Origin: Nostoc linckia z4
GTDB lineage: Bacteria; Cyanobacteriota; Cyanobacteriia; Cyanobacteriales; Nostocaceae
Assembly (NCBI RefSeq): GCF_002608075.1
Contig: NZ_LAHA01000061.1
Location: 1-47,818, forward strand
DNA: 47,818 bases
Reading direction: 5' to 3'
Positions 23,601 to 32,505 of the stretch are shown piece by piece. Positions within the stretch are counted from its first letter, which is position 1. Each line of letters opens with the position of its first letter. The position numbers were made by a program, and so were the translations under genes. A model generated the notes under the pieces. The model was not told the origin of the DNA. It searched no databases and saw only the letters and a program-made list of their open reading frames with translations.

Positions 23601-24590
23601 ATGAAGAAAGTTTTTTTATTAGCTAGCATATTAGGTTTTCTTGGGACTGTGGTTGTGGGTTGTAATGACACTCCAAATGCTAACACCGCTAATAATAGTA
23701 CTAACACTGCGATTAACACTAGCTTAGAAAATCAAGGATTGCAGACAATTGGGATTACTTTGGGGGATTTAGGTAATCCCTTTTATGTAGCACTGCAAAA
23801 GGGAGCTGAAGAACAAGCAAAAAAAATTGGTGATGGAATTAGAGTCAATACAGTTTCCAGTGCCTTCGATCTCAACCAACAAACTAACCAAATCGAAAAT
23901 TTCACGGCGGCGAACACTGACTTAATTATCTTGAGTGCCGTTGACAAAAAAGGAGTTAAACCAGCCATTGACCAAGCGAGGAAGGCGGGCAGAATCGTGA
24001 TTGCAGTGGATTCAGCCGTTGACGCAGACGTGGATGCAATGATTAGCTCTAACAACACCCAAGCTGGAGAGATTGCTTGCAAGTATATTGGCGATCGCCT
24101 CAACGGCAAAGGTAACGTAGTAATTCTCAACGGTACGCCGATGGACTCAATCAATCAGCGAGTTAGTGGCTGTAAAAGTTCATTAGCCAAATATCCAGAC
24201 ATCAAAATCATCTCAGACCAGAACGCAGAAGGTACAAGGGATGGCGGACTGAGAGTCATGAGTGACATACTAACAACCTTTCCTAAAATCGATGCTGTTT
24301 TTGCCACCAACGACCAAAGCGGTGTTGGCGCAGACTTAGCAGCCAAACAAGCAAGACGCAACGAATTTTTTATTGTTGGCGTTGACGGTTCCCCAGATGC
24401 AGCCAAAGCAATGGAAGACAAAGACGGTGTATTTGTGGCAACAGCCGCCCAAGATCCCGCAGGAATGGCGCAAAAAGCCGTTGAAGTCGGTAACGATGTC
24501 ATCCAAGGCAAAAAACCCAGTAATTCCGAAATTCTCGTTCCAGTTAAATTGGTTACCCGCGAGAACCTTAATAGTTACAAAGGGTGGTGA
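23601..24590 (+). CDS. sugar ABC transporter substrate-binding lipoprotein, copy 1
   Basis: A 329-residue type-I periplasmic binding protein of the ribose/inositol (CUT2) class. N-terminus MKKVFLLASILGFLGTVVVG-C is a lipoprotein signal with the lipobox Cys, followed by an Asn/Thr-rich linker. Sugar-site elements: GNPFY, FDLNQQTNQIENF, AVDSAVDADV, INQRVSGC with the conserved Arg, FATNDQSGVG and IVGVDGSPDA. The ATG at 23601 is chosen since AGGTG stands just before it; an in-frame GTG lies two codons upstream. It is close kin to the next gene, so the pair is a tandem duplication. Inositol as ligand is inferred from MIOX and the IolW-like gene; ribose-type sugars cannot be excluded. Confidence 0.88.
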   Translation: MKKVFLLASILGFLGTVVVGCNDTPNANTANNSTNTAINTSLENQGLQTIGITLGDLGNPFYVALQKGAEEQAKKIGDGIRVNTVSSAFDLNQQTNQIENFTAANTDLIILSAVDKKGVKPAIDQARKAGRIVIAVDSAVDADVDAMISSNNTQAGEIACKYIGDRLNGKGNVVILNGTPMDSINQRVSGCKSSLAKYPDIKIISDQNAEGTRDGGLRVMSDILTTFPKIDAVFATNDQSGVGADLAAKQARRNEFFIVGVDGSPDAAKAMEDKDGVFVATAAQDPAGMAQKAVEVGNDVIQGKKPSNSEILVPVKLVTRENLNSYKGW

Positions 24591-24598
24591 TGGGGGTA

Positions 24599-24800
24599 GG
24601 GGAAAAGGTTAAAGGGGAAAGGGGAAAGGTTAAAGGGGAAAGGGGAAAGGTTAAAGGGGAAAGGGGAAAGGTTAAAGGGGAAAGGTTAAAGGGGAAAGGT
24701 TAAAGGGGAAAGGTTAAAGGGGAAAGGGGAAAGGTTAAAGGGGAAAGGGAAAAGGAATAAATTTAATCTTGGCCCTTTTCCCCTTACCCCTTACCCCATA
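24599..24800. repeat. GGTTAAAGGGGAAAGGGGAAA tandem repeat between the binding-protein genes
   Basis: About 160 bases of GGTTAAAGGGGAAA- and GGGGAAA-type units, then AATAAATTTAATCTT and CCCCTTACCCC, which can fold back on the purine-rich part. The same block in a shorter version follows the second binding-protein gene (25902-26020). It may act as a partial terminator or mRNA stabiliser and so tune the ratio of binding protein to transporter; that is inference. Confidence 0.8.
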
Positions 24801-24847
24801 CCCTGTTTGGCTAATGCCCCATTCAGATTTTTTTTCAGAGGAGATAT

Positions 24848-25885
24848 ATGAATTTAAAAAACATTGGCATCGCAGTTAGTTTAATCAGTTTGGTTGGTGG
24901 TAGCGTAATTGGTTGCTCAAATAATTCTGAAAACGGCAATACTGCGAGTAATCCTGATGCCAACGCTGCTGGGAATACTGCTACTAATACTAGCGCACAG
25001 AGTAAGCCAGGTAGTGCCGATGGGAAATTGCGATCGGTAGCTTTTACTGCTGGCGATTTGAGTAATCCCTTCTTCGTTCTGATGGGACAGGAAATTGAAG
25101 CCACAGCTAAAAAAATCGGTGGCAATGATGTTAGAACAACTGTAGTTTCTAGCGCTTATGACCTCAACCAGCAAGCCAACCAAATTGAAAATTTCACCGC
25201 CTCGAATACTGACATTATTATTCTGAATGCTGCTGATAAAAGTGGCATTAAGCCAGCAGTGGAAAAAGCCAAAGAAGCAGGCAGAATCGTGATTGCCGTA
25301 GATACAGGTGCAGAGGGTGGTGTAGATGCCACAGTTACGACTAATAACGTGCAAGCTGGAGAAGTAGCTTGTAAATATATTGCCGATCGCCTCAAAGGCA
25401 AAGGTAATGTAGTAATCGTCAATGGGCCGCAAGTGGACTCAGTGATTCAGCGAGTTAATGGCTGCCAGAACGTATTGGCTAAATATCCTGATATAAAAAT
25501 TCTCTCCAAAGACCAGAATGCAGAAGGTAGCAGAGACGGTGGACTCAGAGTGATGACAGACTTGCTCACAACCTTTCCCAAAATAGATGCTGTTTTTGCC
25601 ATCAACGACCCCAGTGGAGTGGGAGCAGAACTAGCAGCCAACCAAGCACAACGAAAAGACTTCTTCATTGTTGGTGTTGATGGTGCGCCAGAAGCCATAA
25701 AAGCGATCGCTGACAAAGATGGGATATATGCAGCAACAGCAACTCAAAATCCACGAGGCATGGCAGCAAAAGCAGTGGAAGTTGGCAACGACATTTTGAA
25801 GGGTAAAAAACCCCAGTCGCCAACAATTTTGATTCCAGTCAAGCTGATTACTAAAGATAACGTCAGCACAGAAAAAGGTTGGTAA
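24848..25885 (+). CDS. sugar ABC transporter substrate-binding lipoprotein, copy 2
   Basis: A 345-residue paralogue of the preceding gene. Lipoprotein signal MNLKNIGIAVSLISLVGGSVIG-C, an Asn/Ala/Thr-rich linker (about 24-55), then the CUT2 binding fold: AGDLSNPFFV, YDLNQQANQIENF, AVDTGAEGGV, IQRVNGC, FAINDPSGVG, IVGVDGAPEA and a Gln in ATATQNPRGM. GAGGAG lies 5 bases before the ATG. NPFF replaces NPFY of copy 1, and the DAD loop is replaced by EGG, so the two copies may differ in ligand or affinity. It is followed by the ATPase and permease genes of the same transporter. Confidence 0.88.
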   Translation: MNLKNIGIAVSLISLVGGSVIGCSNNSENGNTASNPDANAAGNTATNTSAQSKPGSADGKLRSVAFTAGDLSNPFFVLMGQEIEATAKKIGGNDVRTTVVSSAYDLNQQANQIENFTASNTDIIILNAADKSGIKPAVEKAKEAGRIVIAVDTGAEGGVDATVTTNNVQAGEVACKYIADRLKGKGNVVIVNGPQVDSVIQRVNGCQNVLAKYPDIKILSKDQNAEGSRDGGLRVMTDLLTTFPKIDAVFAINDPSGVGAELAANQAQRKDFFIVGVDGAPEAIKAIADKDGIYAATATQNPRGMAAKAVEVGNDILKGKKPQSPTILIPVKLITKDNVSTEKGW

Positions 25886-25901
25886 ATGGGAATGCGGGCA
25901 G

Positions 25902-26020
25902 GGGGAAAGGTTAAAGGGGAAAGGTTAAAGGGGAAAGGGAAAAAGAATAAATTTAATCTTTCCCTTTTTCCCCGGTTGGTGAGCTTGTCGAACCATACCC
26001 CTTTCCCTTTCCCCATACCC
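25902..26020. repeat. second copy of the binding-protein 3' repeat block
   Basis: Contains GGTTAAAGGGGAAA units, AATAAATTTAATCTT and CCCCATACCCTG, in the same order as the block after the first binding-protein gene. In addition GGTTGGTGAGCTTGTCGAAC, a common cyanobacterial repeat, is inserted at 25974-25993. The shared order shows that the duplication covered the gene plus its downstream spacer. Confidence 0.75.
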
Positions 26021-26054
26021 TGTTTGCCCAATATTATTTTTACAGGAGCTACTC

Positions 26055-27608
26055 GTGACCACAAGTATTGAAACCTCGTTTCCTGAAGTACCAACCGCGG
26101 CCCCTGTATTAGAGATGCAAGGGATTGCCAAAGGATTTCATGGTGTACCTGCTCTGCAAAATGTGAATCTCACAATTTATCCCGGAGAAGTTCACGCTCT
26201 CATGGGGGAAAACGGAGCGGGTAAAAGCACATTGATGAAAATTCTTGCTGGGGCTTATATTGCCGATGAAGGTGAGATTCGCATCAATGGTACGCCAGTG
26301 AAAATTACCGATCCGGCTTCGGCACGTAAAGCGGGAATTAACCTGATTTATCAAGAACTCAATGTTGCACCCAACTTAACCGTTACCGAAAATATTTTCA
26401 TGGGTAGCGAGTTGCAACGGGGTCAGTTCTTAGACCGTAAAGCGATGGACGATGAAGCAAAATTAGTACTCCAAAGCCTGGGGGCAAGTTTTACAGGCAA
26501 TACTATAGTTGGTACTTTGTCTATCGCCGAACAGCAGCAGGTAGAAATTGCCAGGGCGCTGAAAGATAACAGTCGGGTTTTGGTGATGGATGAGCCGACA
26601 GCAGCTTTATCTGACCGCGAGACTGAGTGTTTGTTTGAAGTTATTCGCAGACTCCGAGACGATGGCATTGCCATTATCTACATCAGTCACCGCATGGAAG
26701 AGATATATGCATTGGCTGACCGAATTAGTGTACTGCGGGACGGTCAATATATCGGCAGTCTCACACGGGAGGAAATTTCTGCCCAGCGATTAGTACAAAT
26801 GATGGTCGGGCGTTCCATGCAGGATTTCTACGAACATCAACGCCAAACCAATCCCGGCCCGGTGGTGTTGGAAGTGAGAAATATCAGCGACGGACGCAAG
26901 ATTGAACCGACTAGTTTTCAAATTCGCGCTGGTGAGATCCTGGGTTTGGCAGGGCTGGTGGGTGCTGGACGCACAGAAGTATCCCGACTGATTTTCGGTG
27001 CAGACCGCAAGGCTAGTGGTGAAATTTTCCTCAATGGCGTGAAACTGAATATCAATAGCCCCAGTGATGCCATTGCTGCTGGTATTGGTTACGTCCCAGA
27101 AGACCGCAAAGACCAAGGTTTATTTCTGGAAATGAGTTCCCGCAAGAATATTGCCCTGAACACCCTCAAACAGGATGCCAAGGCCGGGGTTGTCAACTGG
27201 GGTTCAGTCAATCGATTGGCGACGGAAGCGGTGGAAAACTTCAATATCCGGCTGGCTAACTTGGAAATCAGAGCTGTGGATCTTTCTGGTGGCAATCAGC
27301 AAAAGCTACTGTTAGCGCGTTGGCTAGCAATTAAACCGAGAGTCTTAATGCTGGATGAGCCGACACGGGGGGTAGATATCGGCGCTAAGAGCGAGATTTA
27401 TCGAATTATCAGCGAATTAGCATCTCAAGGGGTCGCTATTTTAATGGTTTCCAGCGAATTACCAGAAGTGGTTGGTATGAGCGATCGCGTTTTAGTCATG
27501 CGCGAAGGACAGTTAGTGGGGGAACTCGACGACAGTCCCGGCAAAGAAATTACCCAAGAAAAGATTATGCACTATGCAACAGGAGCATCGGGAGTAGTAG
27601 AATCATGA
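26055..27608 (+). CDS. CUT2 sugar ABC transporter, double ATPase subunit
   Basis: A 517-residue RbsA/MglA/IatA-type ATPase with two nucleotide-binding domains. First domain: Walker A GENGAGKST (51-59), Q-loop IYQELN, signature LSIAEQQQVEIARAL, Walker B VLVMDEPTAAL. Second domain: the degenerate Walker A GLVGAGRTE usual for this family, signature LSGGNQQKLLLARWL and LMLDEPTRGVDIGAK. Start is a GTG with AGGAG 7 bases upstream; the first 16 residues are unstructured. The last codons overlap the permease start by 4 bases (ATGA). It powers import across the plasma membrane together with the permease and the two lipoproteins. Confidence 0.93.
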   Translation: MTTSIETSFPEVPTAAPVLEMQGIAKGFHGVPALQNVNLTIYPGEVHALMGENGAGKSTLMKILAGAYIADEGEIRINGTPVKITDPASARKAGINLIYQELNVAPNLTVTENIFMGSELQRGQFLDRKAMDDEAKLVLQSLGASFTGNTIVGTLSIAEQQQVEIARALKDNSRVLVMDEPTAALSDRETECLFEVIRRLRDDGIAIIYISHRMEEIYALADRISVLRDGQYIGSLTREEISAQRLVQMMVGRSMQDFYEHQRQTNPGPVVLEVRNISDGRKIEPTSFQIRAGEILGLAGLVGAGRTEVSRLIFGADRKASGEIFLNGVKLNINSPSDAIAAGIGYVPEDRKDQGLFLEMSSRKNIALNTLKQDAKAGVVNWGSVNRLATEAVENFNIRLANLEIRAVDLSGGNQQKLLLARWLAIKPRVLMLDEPTRGVDIGAKSEIYRIISELASQGVAILMVSSELPEVVGMSDRVLVMREGQLVGELDDSPGKEITQEKIMHYATGASGVVES

Positions 27609-28603
27609 GCCAAACAATCAGACCTACCAATAGGAAAGTCGGCAACAATCCCAAGGCGCGCCAAGGGAAATCCATCACCACCTTTCTGGAAGTTGCAGGT
27701 ATCTTACCAATACTCGTACTTATTTGTATCTTATTTACCTTCCTTTCACCCAACTTCCTCACAGGCGGTAACCTCGTCAATATTTTACGGCAGGCATCCA
27801 TTAACATTGTCCTAGCCACAGGCATGACCTTTGTGATTCTCACCGGAGGCATTGATTTGTCTGTGGGGTCAATGTTGGCTGTTTCTGCCGTAGTCGCCTT
27901 GTTGGTGTCCCTACTTCCGGTTATAGGTTGGGCGGCTTTGCCTGCTGGCTTGTTGGCGGGATTGCTTTTGGGCTTACTCAACGGTGCTTTGATTACCTTT
28001 TTGGATGTACCGCCTTTTATTGTCACCTTGGGTTCGTTGACTGCTTTGCGGGGTGTCGCCTACTTGATTGCCAAGGGAACAACAGTTATTAACCGCGACA
28101 TCAATTTTGCATGGATTGGTAATAGCTATATCGGCCCCCTTCCTTGGTTGGTAATCATTGCCTTACTGACGGTGGCTGCTAGTTGGTTTGTACTGCGACA
28201 GACTGTTTTAGGAGTGCAAATCTATGCCGTGGGTGGTAACGAACGGGCAGCCAGATTAACTGGCATTAAAGTTAATCGAGTGTTGCTATTTGTTTATGGC
28301 GTCAGTGGATTGCTGTCAGGTTTGGCAGGAATTATGAGTGCCAGCCGTCTTTATAGTGCTAGTGGCTTATTGGGTCAAGGATATGAATTAGATGCGATCG
28401 CTGCTGTAATTTTAGGTGGAACTAGTTTTACAGGCGGGATTGGTACAATTGGTGGTACTCTTCTCGGTGCATTAATCATTGCTGTCCTCAACAATGGTTT
28501 AACTCTGCTGAACATGTCTTTCTTCTGGCAACTAGTCGTCAAAGGATTAGTAATTATCGTTGCCGTCATGATTGACCGACTCCGCAGACGTTCCAGACGC
28601 TAG
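27605..28603 (+). CDS. CUT2 sugar ABC transporter permease
   Basis: A 332-residue RbsC-type permease with about eight to ten membrane segments. Family marks: ILRQASINIVLATGMTFVIL then TGGIDLSVGSMLA, NGALITFLDVPPFIVTLGSL and the cytoplasmic EAA-like loop GIKVNRVLLFVYGVSGLLSG. It overlaps the ATPase gene by 4 bases, so the two are translationally coupled. As is usual in CUT2 systems, a single permease gene is present and would homodimerise. No catabolic gene follows directly; a 690-base repeat-containing gap separates it from the IolW-like gene. Confidence 0.92.
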   Translation: MSQTIRPTNRKVGNNPKARQGKSITTFLEVAGILPILVLICILFTFLSPNFLTGGNLVNILRQASINIVLATGMTFVILTGGIDLSVGSMLAVSAVVALLVSLLPVIGWAALPAGLLAGLLLGLLNGALITFLDVPPFIVTLGSLTALRGVAYLIAKGTTVINRDINFAWIGNSYIGPLPWLVIIALLTVAASWFVLRQTVLGVQIYAVGGNERAARLTGIKVNRVLLFVYGVSGLLSGLAGIMSASRLYSASGLLGQGYELDAIAAVILGGTSFTGGIGTIGGTLLGALIIAVLNNGLTLLNMSFFWQLVVKGLVIIVAVMIDRLRRRSRR

Positions 28604-29295
28604 AAAGATAAAAATTAACTAAGAATTCAAGAGTCATATCAGGTTCGGCTGAAGACTTATTATTAGCACTGACGCTAAGAGTTTTGAATAGTAAGCAATT
28701 ATCCGAACTTGATATCAGAATAAGTGTTTGTAGTGTAACCCTCCTTTTAAGCAAGCTACGCATAGCGTCTCGTACACAGGACTATAGTCCTCTAATAAGG
28801 ACTGAAGTCCTTACTACGAACTCAAAGGTCTAAATCTTGCCTACGGAACGCTATCGCAAACTTCTAAAATCAATCTGTTCCCCATTCCTCGTTAAGAGTT
28901 CCCTTTTAAAAAATTCACCTGATAACATCTACCTTTTTGCCTGCACTTTTACATTCAGCACAGCAATAATCAGGCAACAACAAAATATAAAAATTAGCCA
29001 TAGCTCAGAATACTCTCTTCACACCTCATAACGGAAAAAACTTCATCCACCCAATCCTCAATAAATAATACCAAGTTCAGATAATCACCTATAACTCCAA
29101 ACTCCCCGTCATATCATCTTTGCCTAATTACCCATAATAAAAACCTCCCCGCGTCTCCGCGTCCCCGCGTCCCCGCGTCAGTCCTAACTATAAGTCTTTA
29201 ACCTAACCAGACATAATACTGAATTCTGAATTCTGACTTCTGAATTCTGACTTCTGAATTCTTTTGATAAAATTTCGCTTCAGTAAATCACAAAA
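28604..29295. other. repeat-rich intergenic region
   Basis: Holds the palindromes AGGACTATAGTCCT (28778-28791) and AAGGACTGAAGTCCTT (28797-28812), which belong to a dispersed cyanobacterial hairpin family (a relative is at 37828-37873). It also has GCTACGCATAGCGTCTCG (about 28755-28772), a CCGCGTCCCCGCGT block (about 29155-29178) and GAATTCTGAATTCTGACTTC repeats (29221-29262). No gene was recognised. Confidence 0.6.
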
Positions 29296-30354
29296 ATGGA
29301 AATTATCAAGACTGCTCTTTGTTCTTATGGATTATCAGGTAAGGTATTTCATGCACCATTTATCAATCTGCATCCCGGATTTGAATTAATAGGTTCCTGG
29401 GAAAGAAGTAAAAAGCTGATACAAGAAGATTATCCTGATGTCAAAAGCTATTCTTCCTTAGAAGCTTTGCTCACAGATGAACAAGTTGACTTAGTAGTAG
29501 TAAATACGCCTACTTATACTCATTACGAGTATACTAAGCAGGCTTTACTTGCAGGCAAACATGTGGTGGTAGAAAAAGCATTTACCACAACAGTAGCAGA
29601 AGCCAAAGAACTTAAAGAGTTGGCACAACAAAAGCAAAAAAAATTATCTGTATATCAAAATCGGAGATGGGATAGTGATTTTAAAACAGTAAAAAAAATT
29701 ATTCACTCAGACTTATTAGGAGATATTATTGAAGCAGAATTTAAATTTGCTCGATACAAACCCACACTCAGTCCTAAACAACATGTAGAACTTCCTGGGC
29801 CGGGAGCAGGAATCATTAAAGATTTAGGGCCGCACTTAATAGACCAAGCTTTGCATTTATTTGGGATGCCTGATGCTGTTTTTGCAGATATGCGAATTAC
29901 CAGAACAGCATCACAGATAGATGATTATTTTGAGCTGATACTTTACTACAAGAAACTGCGTGTCAAATTGAAAGCAAGTTTCCTCGTGCGGGAACCAATA
30001 CCGTCGTATATTATACATGGCACAAAAGGTTCTTTTCTTAAAAGTAGGGCAGATGCACAAGAAGACAATTTACGGGCTGGTATGAAGCCTAACACTGAAG
30101 ACTGGTACACTGAGCCTGAAAGTGAATATGGACTATTGCATACAGAAAAAGATGCAAAAGTAATCCGAGAAAAAATCAAAAGCTCACAAGGTAGTTATTT
30201 AGGCTATTACGATGCAATGTATCAATCAATAGTTCACCATCAGCCAATTCCTGTAACTGCCGAAGACGGAATTAATGTAATGCAGATTATAGAAGCGGCT
30301 ATTAACAGCAGCAATCAGCAAAAAGTCATAACAGTTTGCACAAGAATTCACTAA
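29296..30354 (+). CDS. IolW/YdgJ-like scyllo-inositol 2-dehydrogenase (Gfo/Idh/MocA family)
   Basis: A 352-residue NADP-type dehydrogenase. The N-terminal YGLSGKVFHAPF, the SVYQNRRWDSDFKTVKKII segment, KDLGPHLIDQALHLFGMP and the ending PVTAEDGINVMQIIEAA closely follow B. subtilis IolW (YvaA) and E. coli YdgJ as I remember them. These interconvert scyllo-inositol and scyllo-inosose. The catalytic Lys is in VEKAF, where most relatives have EKP. The ATG at 29296 gives the family N-terminus; no clear Shine-Dalgarno is seen. The gene lies between the sugar transporter and the porin on the same strand. No IolG is in the window, so a second enzyme elsewhere would be needed to turn scyllo-inosose into myo-inositol. 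Confidence 0.75.
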   Translation: MEIIKTALCSYGLSGKVFHAPFINLHPGFELIGSWERSKKLIQEDYPDVKSYSSLEALLTDEQVDLVVVNTPTYTHYEYTKQALLAGKHVVVEKAFTTTVAEAKELKELAQQKQKKLSVYQNRRWDSDFKTVKKIIHSDLLGDIIEAEFKFARYKPTLSPKQHVELPGPGAGIIKDLGPHLIDQALHLFGMPDAVFADMRITRTASQIDDYFELILYYKKLRVKLKASFLVREPIPSYIIHGTKGSFLKSRADAQEDNLRAGMKPNTEDWYTEPESEYGLLHTEKDAKVIREKIKSSQGSYLGYYDAMYQSIVHHQPIPVTAEDGINVMQIIEAAINSSNQQKVITVCTRIH

Positions 30355-30622
30355 TTCAGAATTCAGGAGTCAGAATACAGAATTCAGAATACAGAATTCA
30401 GGAGTCAGAATACAGAATTCAGAATTCAGAATTCAGAATACAGAATTCAGAGATTTATCTGTACGTTAATCGTATCGTTGCGTCATCAAGATTCTGACTC
30501 CTAACTCCTAACTCCTAACTCCTGACTCCTAACTCCTGACTCCTGACTCCTAACTCCTAACTCCTGACTCCTGAATTCTGAACCCATTTACCCATATTTG
30601 ATTCCAGGCAATAACACATCCA
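30355..30622. repeat. GAATTCAG/GAGTCAG and CTCCTAA/CTCCTGA short repeats
   Basis: CAGAATTCAGAATACAGAATTCAG-type units (about 30356-30450, split by GAGTCAG) and, further right, ACTCCTAACTCCTGACTCCT units (about 30495-30580). The two blocks are near-inverse of each other (GAGTCAG against CTGACTC), so the RNA could fold into a long hairpin between the IolW-like and porin genes. Confidence 0.8.
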
Positions 30623-32239
30623 ATGTTGAAAAATCTGTTATGCAGTTTTCCACTGCTTTTATTTTCATGCCCAGCAGTTTGGGCAACGCCTTTGAATGAC
30701 AATGCAAATACCCCAGATGCTAATTTTGGTACGTTGCAGGGACAAGTCACCTCAGTTTCTCAGTTTTCCGATGTCCAACCGACTGATTGGGCATTTCAAG
30801 CGCTGCAATCGCTGGTGGAACGCTACGGTTGCATTGCAGGTTATCCCAATTCCACCTATCGCGGTAACCGGGCTTTAACTCGTTACGAATTTGCGGCAGG
30901 TTTAAATGCTTGTTTGGATCGAGTGAATGAGTTAATTGCTACAGCTACCGGCGATTTAGTCAAGAAAGAAGATTTGGCAGTGCTGCAAAAACTACAAGAA
31001 GATTTTGCAGCAGAACTAGCAACTCTGCGCGGGCGGGTGGATAACTTAGAGGCACGTGCAGCAACCCTAGAAGCGCAACAGTTTTCTACCACCACCAAGC
31101 TGAATGCTCAGGTTATTACTGCCATTACCGACACCTTTGGCGATCGCGTGGGAGGGGATGCTGATGAATCTAATACTATCTTTGCTACTCGCGGTCGTTT
31201 GAATTTGGAGAGTAGTTTCACAGGTAAAGATTTGTTGCGAGTCCGTCTGGAGTTTGGCAACTTTGCCGATGCCAATGGCATAAGCCGAATTGCCACAGCC
31301 AGTGGTACGGGAATGACGCGCCTCAACTTCGACAACGACACCGACAATAGACTGATCGTTCCCCACATTCGTTACTACTTCCCGGTGAGTAATTCCCTAT
31401 CCTTCGTTGTCGGCCCTGTAGGCATTGGTTATAACGACATCACAGACAACGTCACCCCTGCTACCATCGGCGATGATGGCAACGGAATTCCCTCACTATT
31501 CGGCAAGAACAGTTTCCTTTTCGAGCGGGGTGGCGGTGGTGCAGCCGTCAACTGGAGTATCAGAAAGGACTTGGTTCTGACTCTGGGTTACTTAGCAAAT
31601 AGTCCCAATAATCCTACACAGAACAATGGGTTATTTGATGGCGGTTACAATGCTCTTGCCCATTTAGTGTATTACGCCAAACAAGGAGCCATTGGTATAG
31701 CTTATTCTCATGGCTATAATCCTGCTGGCACCGTTGATGTCACAGGTGGAAGAGGTAGCGTTCTATCCAGCGCTCCCTTTGGCAACAATATTGCTACTTC
31801 CAATAGCATTGTCGGCCTCCAAGGGTATTATCGCTTGTCGCCAAATTTCCAGATTCACGGTTGGGGTGGATATATCTGGGCCACTGCTGAGAGTTCTGGT
31901 TTGAGTAATATTTCCAATGGCATTGGTGGAACAGATTCTTTGTTCGTAAACAACGGCGATAATGCTAATGCCTGGTTTGGGGCCATTGGCTTGTCATTCC
32001 CAGATGTGGGAGGTAAAGGTAACCTTCCAGGAATTCTCGTTGGTTTACCACCGCGTATTTCTAACAGTGATGTCCGTGAAGAGCCAGATAACGCTTACCA
32101 TATCGAAGCATTCTATCGCTTGCGATTAAACGACAACATTTCAGTAACTCCTGGTTTTTGGGTAATTCTCAACCCAGAAAACAACAGCCAAAATGATACT
32201 CAATACGTGGGAGTACTTCGCACAACCTTCGATTTTTAA
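30623..32239 (+). CDS. outer-membrane porin with SLH domain (OprB/iron-uptake-porin type)
   Basis: A 538-residue cyanobacterial porin. Signal peptide MLKNLLCSFPLLLFSCPAVW-A; SLH motif FSDVQPTDWAFQALQSLVER with YPNSTYRGNRALTRYEFAAG (about 48-94) to hold the peptidoglycan; a coiled coil DLAVLQKLQEDFAAELATLR and onward to about 155; then a beta-barrel of the OprB type to the C-terminal Phe (TFDF), as in most outer-membrane proteins. Homologues are named iron-uptake porin, yet they pass varied small solutes. Its place right after the inositol transporter and IolW-like gene suggests that it lets inositol through the outer membrane; that part is inference. Confidence 0.85.
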   Translation: MLKNLLCSFPLLLFSCPAVWATPLNDNANTPDANFGTLQGQVTSVSQFSDVQPTDWAFQALQSLVERYGCIAGYPNSTYRGNRALTRYEFAAGLNACLDRVNELIATATGDLVKKEDLAVLQKLQEDFAAELATLRGRVDNLEARAATLEAQQFSTTTKLNAQVITAITDTFGDRVGGDADESNTIFATRGRLNLESSFTGKDLLRVRLEFGNFADANGISRIATASGTGMTRLNFDNDTDNRLIVPHIRYYFPVSNSLSFVVGPVGIGYNDITDNVTPATIGDDGNGIPSLFGKNSFLFERGGGGAAVNWSIRKDLVLTLGYLANSPNNPTQNNGLFDGGYNALAHLVYYAKQGAIGIAYSHGYNPAGTVDVTGGRGSVLSSAPFGNNIATSNSIVGLQGYYRLSPNFQIHGWGGYIWATAESSGLSNISNGIGGTDSLFVNNGDNANAWFGAIGLSFPDVGGKGNLPGILVGLPPRISNSDVREEPDNAYHIEAFYRLRLNDNISVTPGFWVILNPENNSQNDTQYVGVLRTTFDF

Positions 32240-32505
32240 ATTGAAAATGTTGATTGTATGGGGTATTGGGCATTAGGCATTAAAAAGTCAAAAGTCAAAA
32301 ATCAAAAGACACTCATATTCTTTTCTTTTTAATAGACTTCTAAGAGAAGTGGGGAAAAGGGTAAGGGGTAAAGGGTAAAGGGCAAATAAAAACCCTTTTC
32401 CCTTTAACCTTTTCCCTTTCCCCCTCTTGCAAAAGTAACTTTTGCAAGAGATCTAATGAGTGCCTTTTAGCTTTTGACTTACTTTTCCCCTGCTCCCCAC
32501 ACTGC
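32240..32505. other. convergent intergenic region with short repeats
   Basis: Between the porin and the leftward chemoreceptor gene. It has AAAAGTCAAAAGTCAAAAAT units (about 32281-32305), GGGTAAGGGGTAAAGGGTAAAG (about 32357-32380) opposite CCCTTTAACCTTTTCCC (32399-32415), which can pair, and TTGCAAAAGTAACTTTTGCAA (32427-32447), a palindrome. Either hairpin could end transcription from both sides. Confidence 0.5.

Noticed and set aside
24599..24800. The GGGGAAA block as a CRISPR or origin iteron array
   Set aside because: No spacers and no DnaA- or Rep-type sites; the same low-complexity repeat occurs at several gene ends.
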